From Lasioglossum baleicum (lineage: Eukaryota; Arthropoda; Insecta; Hymenoptera; Halictidae), in contig NC_134933.1 in NCBI RefSeq assembly GCF_051020765.1, positions 15,411,461-15,475,460 on the forward strand: DNA of 64,000 nucleotides, read 5' to 3'. Below are positions 47,401 to 57,084 of the stretch, piece after piece (position 1 is the stretch's first letter; every line of letters starts with the position of its first letter). A model generated the notes under the pieces. It ran no database searches. It was not told the origin of the DNA and was given only the letters and a program-made list of their open reading frames with translations. A program made the translations under genes and the position numbers.

Positions 47401-48369
47401 AACGCGGTACCTTTCCTTGTCCGTAAATCGTTTCGCTGCGATAGGCAACGCGATCGGTGCCCACACGCAACACACCATCTGGTTCGACTCGCGCACGTAT
47501 CTGCTTGTTCTCATGTCCTCCCTCGTCATGTTCGCCTCGATGTTACGCAGCAATCGGTAGCACGCGAGGTCGATCCAACCCTGGAGCTTCCCGCGAAGCT
47601 CCCTCGCGATCTACGCGCCGCCGTATCATCGTGGAACATAGGAAATCCACTGGAACTGAACTTATATGCGGCAACGTGTGTGCACTCACCGATTCGAACT
47701 CGTCGCCGTTCACCGTCTGGTTGGCGTCGGAGAACCGGACGATTCTCCGCAGCTTGGCCATCAACTGAAAGAAAACGCGGCGAGCTTTCGATTTCACGTC
47801 GTTCTCAAGATGCAGCAGACGGGGGACCTACGTCGGTGATCACGTCGCAGATTCCCGTGACCGTAACCATGTTCACGTCCTCGTTCTCCATCGTCCAGAC
47901 GAATAGGAACGTGTTCAAATCGGGCAACGAACCAGGATCCGGAAGCCCATCGCACGCCATGTACCTGTCCCACTGAAAGTCATTCGTAATTGAAGCCTTC
48001 GATCATTGTTCGTTGGATCGAGATACAAACGTTTTCCTGCAACTTCAGAAGATGACCATTCTCTGTGTACGCCGACCAATGTTGATCAAGAACCGCTCTA
48101 GTCTTCGTCAACTGCGTCTCGTACTTCTCCAACTGCTGAGCCTCCAACAGCATACTCTGCGCCTGGTTGTACTGCTCCAATCGAATCTCTTCTTGCATGT
48201 CTTTTATCATCTTCTCCCTGGAAAAGAAACCGTTTCAAGAACGATCTCGAGCAGTGGATTCGATGGATCGAGCTTCCGTCTACCTGATGTTGTAGACCTG
48301 TCCGTCACCGTCTGCCAGTCCGTCGCCTTTGCCGCCATCTTCGACGGCTTTCCGCCCTTTTCGTCCCAT
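44423..48369 (-). CDS. DNAI7: DNAI7 / CASC1 (axonemal 84-kDa protein family)
   Basis: Fourteen exons join in phase: 48284-48369, 48031-48217, 47832-47972, 47690-47764, 47411-47610, 47136-47320, 46735-47031, 45972-46133, 45707-45860, 45347-45638, 45191-45286, 44908-45129, 44623-44730, 44423-44563, giving 781 residues (human 716). The protein associates with axonemal dynein and tubulin in motile cilia and sperm flagella. Diagnostic blocks: a charged coiled coil MQEEIRLEQYNQAQSML, WDRYMACDGLPDPG, IRGLWLAYDHYS, YAVLGGVFRVDLIHQPPQ, VFWFEPPLVAHW, FANLPFQSWELKP, and LLSTSYVFAWSRWN, which match human LGGVYHLDILELPPQ, FFEDPVVVRWD, MPYQSWELRP and LLSSAFAFGWSKWN. Exon 7 has a KRGKKQKRPK stretch absent from the human protein. 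The frame stays open upstream of the chosen ATG to an AG at 48417, so an extra 5' coding exon is possible. Confidence 0.93.
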
Positions 48370-48589
48370 GGGTCTATGTCTGGCTGAAGTTGCAGCTGGT
48401 TTCGCTAGCGTTTTCTGCGTCGGTCGAGGTCAAATTTGAAATTTGAATAAAACCCGAAAGTCTGTTCGCCTGTTCGTTGATCCGCGAGATCCGCGATGAG
48501 AAACGGAAGCGGAAACGAACGAGATATTAAAATGAACCTGGATCTCTCGCCATCGGTCCAGCTGGAACGCACAAGTGTTCCCGGGAATA

Positions 48590-49008
48590 TTAAACAACGC
48601 GACCGGTACCGTGCTTCGTCTTGTTCGGACCGCGTTGTACCAGAGACATGACACGGCGAGGTCTTTTCAGCGTCTCGCCAAACTCGGTCTTCAAGGTCCT
48701 ACGCTCCCCCTTCGCCTCGAACTCCTGGTACTCTTCTTCCTTCTCATCGTCGTACGACTCCGTGGAGTTCGAACCTATTCCCGTTGATCGTTCGCCGGAC
48801 AACTCCCTGAAAAACCGAAAGTCGAGCAAAGTCGAGCGTGTCTCTTGACATCCTCTCTGGACAGGACAATCTCTTGGCCGAACCTCAAGCGTTGCTCTTG
48901 GGGGGACAGTTGCGATAGTGTCGAGGGCTCTAACAGGAACGGGTCTTTGTTTTCCTGCGAGGCGGATGGCGCGTCAGATAGAACGACGGATTTGCTCGAT
49001 GCGTCCAT
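48590..49008 (-). CDS. Hypothetical small protein upstream of DNAI7
   Basis: A candidate two-exon gene, 48863-49008 and 48590-48806, gives 120 residues. The first exon (MDASSKSVVLSDAPS, then LSPQEQRLRFGQEI) and second exon (acidic YDDEKEEEYQEFEAKGERR, then KTEFGETLKRPRRVMSL) look like real, conserved-type coding sequence with charged low-complexity parts. The 56-bp intron has a weak GTCCAG donor and a good pyrimidine tract. Without splicing the frame runs to 48775 instead. I do not recognise the family. It could be an N-terminal part of DNAI7: a separate frame here ends at a phase-0 donor (CAG|GTTCAT at about 48539) that would fit the open frame before the DNAI7 ATG. Confidence 0.35.
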
Positions 49009-49144
49009 TATCGCGAATCGATTCTTCGCGATCCGCTTCCGCTTCGCCGAGAACGACCGCCATGAGACCAAAACAAACGATGGAGCGCTCCGAGGTTGCG
49101 GCGACGCGACGATACGCGTTTCCATTGTCAGAGGGCGTCCGAGG

Positions 49145-49418
49145 CACGGTGCATTATACAGGTGTGCCGACTTCCCTCAAAAAACTGAGGCAGATGAGTC
49201 GTAATTCTCTGGCCGCCGCCAGACGGCGCATGGTCCCAGGTACTGTACATGTGCGAATGAGATTGCGCTGCTGAATACACACAATCACACTCATTCGCAC
49301 ACGTACGATACCTGGAACCATGCGCCGTCTGGCGGCGGCCAGAGAATTACGACTCATCTGCCTCCAAATTTCAGCATTACAGAGATGCTAAGTCGGCACA
49401 CCTGTATAATGCACCGTG
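49145..49418. mobile_element. Hairpin MITE with perfect 8-bp target duplication
   Basis: GTCCGAGG occurs directly before (49137-49144) and directly after (49419-49426). The ends are CACGGTGCATTATACAGGTG and its inverse, and the arms stay nearly identical for over 100 bp each, through GAGTCGTAATTCTCTGGCC and CAGACGGCGCATGG. An 8-bp duplication fits hAT or P superfamilies. It lies just upstream of the small predicted gene at 48590-49008, in its likely promoter or 5' UTR. Confidence 0.9.
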
Positions 49419-49699
49419 GTCCGAGGTGATCGTTTTCTCGCCGGTGTTCGATCCACCGCCGATTTTCATATACACCAGGGAGTTCCAACCAGTGTCGCCA
49501 GGTCGAGAAAATCGAGGGGAATTAGGTACCCCCTCTCTGATTACCAGTCCATTCTGTGACACGGGCACCGTGGTCTACGGTGTTAGTGGGAGACGTTGGA
49601 GTGTGCGCTTGGTGCTGGAATAGGATATTGGAAGGGGAAAAAGAGGGGAATGTGTGAGCTCCGTTTGGAGCTCAACTGGCGACACTGGTTCCAACACAG

Positions 49700-50110
49700 T
49701 TGGCAAAAATATTCGTGCTGCATGGTCGGGGCTGTTTCAATGGTGTTTTTGTTGTGAATATCGAAATGTTTTGCAGTTCGGTTTTGGGGTTTCTAGCATT
49801 GACTCTGTGCGAACAAAAAAAAAAATCAAAGAGAAAGAGAAATAGACGCTGGTCCAAAGAGTGGTACAAGCTGAGAAGCCGCTTTGCACACGATCATTTG
49901 CTGAATTTTTTGCATTCTACAGAACCGGACGACTACACTTTTCTTTGAATGGACGAAGAAAGCTTTGAAACTTTATTCGAGCCAGTTATCCCTGCAAACC
50001 AAAGACTTCCTATAATATTGAGATACCTAGCGTCTGGAATGGATTTGGATATTTTTCCACTCTATATAAAGAATTTCGCACTCTCCATCCGTACACACGC
50101 ACACATATCC
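49700..50110 (+). pseudogene. Broken PIF/Harbinger transposase fragment (HARBI1-like)
   Basis: RRWSKEWYKLRSRFAHDHLL then EPDDYTFL, a TGA stop at 49946-49948, then MDEESFETLFEPV and RLPIILRYLASG. These are the N-terminal blocks of insect Harbinger nucleases (SKEWYK...HD.LL..L....PDDY..YLRMDE..F..LL..V, then RL..TLR.LA.G). The stop replaces the Arg usually seen before MDE. Residues between FEPV and RLP are missing compared with the family, and no DDE residues are visible downstream. It is a dead relic. Confidence 0.75.
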
Positions 50111-50163
50111 AATATCGTAATTCGAAGAATAATACTTAATCAAACACGTAATCTATCGACCTA

Positions 50164-50340
50164 GGAAGGAAACCATCGTCGCATATTCGCAACCTCCCAA
50201 GTTCCCCGGTACGGAATTTGCGTTTGATGTCCGTCGACGTCCTTAATTACGTAACGGTCATTTCGGAGCACCTTGGACACCACATACGGACCTTTATACT
50301 GACGCGTCAGTTTCGTGCATACACCGGGCCTATTGTCAAA
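50164..50340 (-). pseudogene. Ty3/gypsy retrotransposon integrase C-terminal tail
   Basis: Read on the minus strand, the frame has KLTRQYKGPYVVSKVL, RNDRYVIKD, PYRGTWEVANMRRW and then a stop. This is the typical integrase tail of insect gypsy-type elements (KL..RYKGPY.V..VL.NDRY...D). The frame is not continuous upstream of about 50340 and no LTR pair was found, so it is a fragment. Confidence 0.75.
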
Positions 50341-51225
50341 TTTTCGAATGATAATTTAATTCCACAGTGTAATTCTAGGAGTATCTTTCGGTACAAAAAA
50401 TTTTCTTTAACAGAACTTACAGGGCTACCCGAGTGTAATAACGCTGTCATTCAAAAATTGTTAATATGGTAACCCTGCCGTAGACTGGTCAGGTATTAAT
50501 CTCGTTATCAGAGAGGGGGTAAACTGTATTCCCCGATTTCCTCAATGTGGCGACACTGTTCCAACACGTGGCTGACGAGCCACACGTGGCTCCTTCGCCG
50601 CTTAGTTACTTCCCCCATTCTTAAACTTCTTAGACGTCTCTGCTCCCGTGCCGCTACTGCCGCCTACTAACTCTACGGCTAAACGTAGTAGTGGAAAGAG
50701 GTTTGTTTAACGGTGAGGACCTTGCGGTTCGCGGAGGGGAGCAAGATGGAACTGCCTGATATACATAGACACTCTTCTAGTTCGAAGCTTATGTCACAGG
50801 TTACAGGTCACTGCGACCGAAGCAGGGTCTTCGACCGCTTCTCTATTCAAAGACAAGTTCCTCGAGGTACGATGACTCGAGAGAACCTACGGCTATAATC
50901 CCGTTCCAGAATGTTATTCACCTTTCGTATCGAGGAGGGTCAAAATAGAAACGATTAGTCGATCTGCATCGAAGGATGAAAATCTATCGTAGGTTGACGA
51001 ACAATGAACGGATGTGCATGCTTATGCAGATCAGATCAAGACCCTTGAACTCTCCGCCGATTAAAACAAAATCGTTCTGAACCAAGGCTACTTACGAAAG
51101 TACCTTGTCATTTCCGGAGAATTAGTCACCATAGGCTATATGTTCATTCGTGATCTGCCTCTACGCGAAAGCAGAGCTGAGCAGACAAGATCCTAGCCAG
51201 ACAAGATTAAGCCCTAGAGACGCGA
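50341..51225. other. FAR upstream region
   Basis: The left part (to about 50700) looks repeat-derived, with GTGGCGACACTGTTCCAACA at 50549-50568 echoing GGCGACACTGGTTCCAACAC at 49678-49697. This could mark the two sides of the transposon cluster. The right part is probably the FAR promoter and 5' UTR. Confidence 0.4.
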
Positions 51226-54200
51226 TGTCGGTAAGTGTTCGGGCAGGCCCGTTCCATCTTTGTCCTCGCGTACACGAGACCGATCGAAACGAATCTCTGA
51301 TCCAGGTTCAACGGAGCAACGACGGCGATCAGAGGTCCAAGGAGCGATGCTCGATAGCAACGTTCTTCGCCGGAAGGAGCGTGTTCATCACCGGTAGCAC
51401 CGGTTTCCTGGGGAAAGTGTTGATCGAAAAACTGCTGAGATCGTGTCCCGAGATTCGCGAGATATACTTGCTGATGCGACCGAAAAAGGGCGTGTGCATC
51501 GAGGACAGATTGAAGGAGATCATTCGGCTACCGGTAAGTTGGTGATGCGATGGCGCGAACGATCGTTTCAGCCTGTAATATTATGTTACAGCGTGATACT
51601 ACACCTTAGGATCGGCGAAGATCTATTAAAAAAGTTCTGCGCAAAATTGATCTTCACAGACCTTTTCGAGGTCAAATGAGAGGAACCATCTTCCCAAAGG
51701 AACCATTAGTCAAACATGAACCGTTCGCTTGAAAATTCACGTTAAAGTCCGAATGACATGTAAACGTGATTCTGGGTTCAGAATTGATCCATCATAAATA
51801 TTACGTTATATTGTAATGAAATGCTGAATCAAATAAGTTCATGTGTTCTTTGAACTTCGACGTCAATTTTCAAGAGAACGGTTCATTTTTGGCCTATGAT
51901 CCCTTCGAAAAGTTTAATCTTCTTCACGAGAAGAACACGGCAGAGTCATAAAAAGGTTTGACTTTTCTCAAGGTCAATTTTGCACAAAACTTTTTAGAAT
52001 CAAGCTGTTTTTACACATAATTTCTTGACACCCCTTATTTTACCGTTGGCAGCTGTACGACAAGTTGCGAGAAGAGCGTCCCTCGAACTTCTCGAAACTG
52101 ATCCCGATACGGGGAGACACGAGCGTGGAAGGGTTGGGTCTGGCCTCGCACGACAGAGAAACCATCATCGATCGCGTGTCGGTGATCTTCCACGTAGCCG
52201 CGAACGTCCGATTCGAAGAAAACCTACAGAAGGATATATTCTCGAACACCCGTTCGACCAGGGACGTCTGTGTCTTGGCTAGCAGCATGCAAAACTTGGT
52301 GGCAAGTATTGCGATAGGACGGTGTACCATCCTTGCGCTCGCTTTTACCATTCTAACAATCTCCACGTTTTCCAAAGGCTCTGATGCACGTCAGCTCCGC
52401 GTACGCGCAGTGCGACAAACCCATGGTGGACGAGACCCTCTATTCGCCGATCACCGATTGGAAGAGTACCATAAAAATGGTCGAAACTTTGGACGAACAG
52501 ACTATACGCACATTTACCCCCAAGTGAGTCCCTTATCTCAGCAATGGAATTTTAGGGGATTGAGATCGCGGGGACGATAAGATGGCTCGTGAAGAGAGGG
52601 GCTCCTTTCGCGTCCATGCGCTCCTCACCAACCGTCTTCTCGACTCCGCGGAATACAGGGTGAATCACAAATCGTGATCAGTAGAGATTACTCTGTTATT
52701 GGCAGTCCGATCGATAATGTCTTTATCAGGTTTCGAGTGAGCTTCCGCGTGTTACAGCAAATTTTTTGTAAGAAAAATTAAAAAAGCTATTTTTTTACGT
52801 TATAATACTTACCGAATTCGCCTTGAAATCCTCTAGCAAATGGGCGTAAAAAATTATAGGTTTATTTGCAAAAAATTGAAGGTGAAAAATAAGTCTCTCG
52901 AAACGATAAAAAGATTTTCGATCAGACTGCTAATAACAGAGTAATCTTTACTGGTCACGATTCGTGGTTCACCCTGTATAAGCAGAAGGAGCGGGATCGA
53001 TCAGCGAATTTTCTCTCGCAGATACTTGAACACAATGCCGAACACGTACACGTTCAGCAAACGGCTGGCGGAGCAGGTGATCGCAGACTATTCGAAAGAG
53101 CTGCCATGCGTGGTATTTCGACCGTCGATAGGTAAGGCACCGATGCTCTTACCCGATAAATAGAACACCGAAAACCTGCACGATTGTTCAGTGATCTCGA
53201 CGATCAACGATCCGGCTAGCGGCTGGCTGGACAACTTCAATGGACCGGTGGGGATCATGGTGGGCGGCGCGAAAGGTATCCTGAGGGTGATCCGCGTGGA
53301 CCCGGAAGTTTGCAGCGATTTCCTACCCGTTGACGTCGCCATCAAAGCCATGCTCATCGCCACGTGGAAACGGGGACTGGTAACGTACGAACCCAAACAC
53401 GAGATTCCAAGACACCCCGAAAAGTCGGAAAAATCGATTTCAAAATTTCGCCTAAGTCGTACGATTTTAGTCTCCGACGTAGTTAATGGTCTGAAGAATA
53501 AGGTCTCAGTATTGTTTTTTTTTTATTTATACACCCGGAAGTACCCTACTTCATCGAAATTCAGGAGATTTTATAGCACGCTTTGTGTGTGTTCTTAAGT
53601 AGTCTCTGAAACAACGTTAATTCATTAGCGATTTTCAATTGTTCTAAGGAAATTGTGTAAATTCTTGCGTTGCAGAAGCTTTTCAAGCAGATATACGGAG
53701 CACTTTCGCACAGATTTCATTTCGTGTTATCATCTAAATTAGTATAGTTATTACTATTAATAGCAGTCTATACTGCGAATCTTCATGCCAAATAAAAATG
53801 GTCTGCGTCGATAGCAAGGAATAGAATCCTCGAAGAAATGAATGAGAAATCATATATTTTCTTTACGATTATAAAACTTCATTGACCATTTTGTAATATT
53901 ACTCGGTAATATCCGGTGCTCTTTCTGGTATCGTTACATTCGACAAAGGTTTGTGATCATAGTGCAAAAAGAATTAGTCCCAGATGTACACAGATTGAAG
54001 ATTTATAACTAATTTAAGTAGAAACGAGCAGCAACAATCGCAGCGTGTTTCCCGATGAAAATTAATATGTAGTAAGAATTTTTAAATCTTAAAATAAATA
54101 TTTGCTCGTTAAACAAAATTTCGTGATCTACATAAATATGTAGATCCTTGAAATAATCGTAATACATAATGGAAGGCTTCCACCGAAAAGCCGGAAACAA

Positions 54201-57013
54201 TTATTTTTGCATGTAAATTATGTTGAAATGATGTAATTTATTATTTGAATACTAAATAGTATTCAATACTTGAAAATACTAATTATTTATGCAGATAAAT
54301 TATGTTGAAATGATGTAATTTATTTGAAATGATGTATTTTCAAGTATTGAATACTATTTAGTATTCAAATAATAAATTACATCATTTCAACATAATTTAC
54401 ATGCAAAAATAATTTTTTCCGGCTTTTCGGTGGAAGCATTCCGTTATCACGATTTTTCAAGGGTTTCCGATATAATCTGAGGAAAAAATGTTCGAAGCAA
54501 CATAGTTAAACAGTGTTTAAACATCTATAAACTTCTATATATACATATAAAATTTATATTCTTTGCATAATAATGCGAATACGACGATTGAACGAGCGAC
54601 GATTTTAACCCTTTCACGATGGCGCGGCGCGACGCGACGCGACGCGGCGACGGGTAGCCGTAAATCTCGCTCCGCCGGGCGGAACGCTAGACGCGAAAAG
54701 GTTAAAACCTCCCGGAAGTCTGACAAATGTTCCCCTTGAAAACGGCTGCAGGGTGAGCCAGGATCCCGAGGTGCACGTGTACAACTGCTCGTCGTATAAC
54801 ATCCGTCGCGTCGTGTCTCGAGAGATTGTCACGTTGGGCCTGAAGAGCAACGCGGAGCGACCACTTGACGGGATCATCTGGTATCCTCGCACGGTCCTGA
54901 CGAAGAGTCGTTTCCTGCATTACGTGCTCACGTTGCTCGTCCACCTGCTACCGTCTCTGATCATCGACAGAGTGCTGAAGATGACTGGCCGGCGACCCAT
55001 GTAAGCGCAAAACCGAAACGTTTTATTGGCGTCCAGCCATCTCAAAGTTCTTTCTTTATCTCGTATCGCAATGTCGCACAGGTTGGTCAATCTCCACAAG
55101 AAAATCTACACGGCCGTGGTGATGCTCAGCCCGTTCCTCAATAACGAGTGGGTCTTCCACAATTACAAGATGCTCGACCTCTTCGACACCCAGGTGCCGT
55201 CCATCGAGCAGGACATCTTCGGCTTCGACTATCGGAACTTTGACGTACCGAAATACTTCGAGTGAGTACACGGGTCCAGGTGAACGCGATGGCATGAACA
55301 CCGTGAACTGATTTATTTCTATATTCTCTGTTCTCCGTTGCACAGGAACTGTCTGATCGGTACCAAACGCTATCTACTGCACGACGACCTCTCGCGAACC
55401 GAGGAAAACAAGCGGCGTCTCGAAAGGTAATGCAGTTCTCGCGACAGTGGATATATATGTGTGCATGTATCGCGGCCATGCTCGCACGCGATATCACGAT
55501 CAGACACAAGGCATGTCTGTGCTAAATATAAAACCTGGTTGCGTTTCTATTAGATAAGTGGAATAAGATAAGACCGTAAAGACAGACGCGACGCGACGGG
55601 ATCGCGGGGTCCGTGGATCTCGCGGATCTCGCGGGACTCGTGTTTCTTTCCTACCTCCTCGATGTATTCGGCGTTCTGTTTGATCGATCGCAGACCTCGT
55701 TTTCTTCTGCCCCCGCTTACGATCCCAGTCTAGCGGCTACAACGCGGTCGGCCTTGATACCAGTCTTCCTACTCGTTCTCCCGCTCCGACGAATCTTCTT
55801 TGGCTGGCGATGCGCGTAAAACATGCACGTTTCAACACGATACTATATTTCGACCGATCTCCACCTACTTCGAGTCGAGACTCGCCGCTCTTTGGCCGAG
55901 GAGTGCGTGACAGAGACGAAGTTGCTGGCTTCGGCACTGACGGCGGGAGGACAAGGGGGAGGAGATACGCGGTAACAGTCGCGGAAAACCCCGTCGGAGG
56001 ATTTCCTTTTTCTTCTTCGATATTTTTAATGATCCGAGGCGAGCGCTCGCGGCATTTTTCGATCATTGGGAGCTCGGGAGATGGCACAATCTACGACTAT
56101 GTCTACGTCTACGTGACTGATTGCTTCTAAATATATATTAACTGATTTATGCTACGATTTATTTTATGGTTACAGTCATCCGAATTTCTTTACTGGGCAA
56201 GAAAAATATGACTGATCCTAAATGGCTACCTACACTAACGAGCATAACTGATTCAACACACTTTAAATCAGAATAACTTTTTTATGAATGGACCAAACGA
56301 CTTCAATTTCTATGTAAGGCTAGAAGAATTAGTTTAGGAAATTTTTTCAAAATATTTTTTAGACGTCACTTACTAAACTAATTCTTCTAGCCTTACAGAG
56401 AAATCGAAGTCGTTTGGTCCATTCATAAAAAAGTTATTCTGTTTTAAAGAGTGTTGAATCAGTTATGCTCCTTACTGTATGTATTTTCTAGTGTCTACAC
56501 GTTCACAACAACAAAGTAGAATCTTATTCCAGTTGAAAGGAGATTAGTAATTTTATAGTTGCAGTCGTTCCAACTTCTTTATCAGACAAAAAAGATAATA
56601 GACACCTACTGGATGGCGTATTTTCCAGTCTCTGCACATTGGCAATAACAAAGTAGAGTTTTATTCCGGTTTAGAGGAGATACGCAATCTACATAGTCAG
56701 TAGATATTGTACGAATGTATTACGAGTCTGACGCGATGTTATAGTGGAAGGGGTCGTTAAGGATACCGAAGGATAGTGAAGGAATGAAACTATCTTCAAT
56801 GTTTTTGTACAGTCTCTGTGCCAATTCCCAAGCTCCCAACGATCGACAATTTGTGCATATCTATGTGAACCACCGCGGTTATTGCACCGAATGGACTGTT
56901 ACAGGTTGCACTGGCTTGACAGGATAGTAAACGCGTTCCTGATTGGGCTGCTGGTCTGGATTCTTTGGAAGGTTGGGTTCTTCGCGAGGATTCTAGACAT
57001 GTTCTGGCCCTGA
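51226..57013 (+). CDS. Fatty acyl-CoA reductase (FAR)
   Basis: Ten exons join in phase: 51226-51231, 51306-51533, 52053-52301, 52378-52523, 53022-53131, 53192-53384, 54752-55000, 55082-55261, 55346-55426, 56905-57013, giving 516 residues, the usual FAR length. The enzyme reduces fatty acyl-CoA to primary alcohol with NADPH at the ER or peroxisome, for waxes, cuticular lipids or pheromones. Seen: Rossmann motif TGSTGFLG (31-38), ENLQKDIFSNTRSTRDV, ALMHVSSAYAQC, catalytic Y219-T-F-S-K223, FRPSIVISTINDP, and a C-terminal FAR_C domain with VYNCSSYN, hydrophobic LLVHLLPSLIIDRVL and a final membrane helix. The first exon encodes only Met-Ser. Intron 3 has a GC donor. The exon 6 end at 53384 (rather than the stronger-looking 53379) is set by phase. 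Insects have many FAR paralogues; substrate is unknown. Confidence 0.94.
51625..51998. mobile_element. Palindromic element in FAR intron 2
   Basis: AAAAAGTTCTGCGCAAAATT at the left is matched by an inverted AAAAAGTTTTGTGCAAAATT at the right, and inner arms ATGAACCGTTCGCTTGAAAA and ATGAACCGTTCTCTTGAAAA also face each other. It fills most of the intron. Arms are more diverged than in the other FAR elements. Confidence 0.6.
52656..52976. mobile_element. Mariner-like hairpin MITE in FAR intron 4
   Basis: The ends CAGGGTGAATCACAAATCGT and, reversed, CAGGGTGAACCACGAATCGT are flanked by TA. Arms of about 75 bp remain clearly paired, including AGATTACTCTGTTATT. There is no coding frame. Confidence 0.8.
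54090..54540. mobile_element. Long palindrome in FAR intron 6
   Basis: The core arms (54171-54283 and 54330-54442) run from GGAAGGCTTCCACCGAAAAG through AATTATTTTTGCATGTAAAT to ATTTGAATACTAAATAGTAT and are almost identical. Weaker pairing continues outside. A deleted relative lies at 32527-32745. DNA or RNA here can form a hairpin of more than 100 bp. Confidence 0.75.
56233..56477. mobile_element. Mariner-like hairpin MITE in FAR intron 9
   Basis: The ends CACTAACGAGCATAACTGAT and, reversed, CAGTAAGGAGCATAACTGAT are flanked by TA on both sides. The arms are close to identical for about 110 bp and meet near 56350. It is related to the Rieske-intron element at 2005-2565 through AATAACTTTTTT, TGGACC and AGAAGAATTAGTTT-like blocks. 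Confidence 0.85.
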
Positions 57014-57078
57014 GAGGAACAAGCCGATTATCGACTGCGGTTAACGATGGCTTCGGAGAACGATATGCGCTGTCATGA

Positions 57079-57084
57079 AATAAA
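57079..57084 (+). terminator. FAR poly(A) signal
   Basis: A canonical AATAAA 66 bases after the FAR stop codon, at a plausible 3' UTR distance. Confidence 0.7.
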
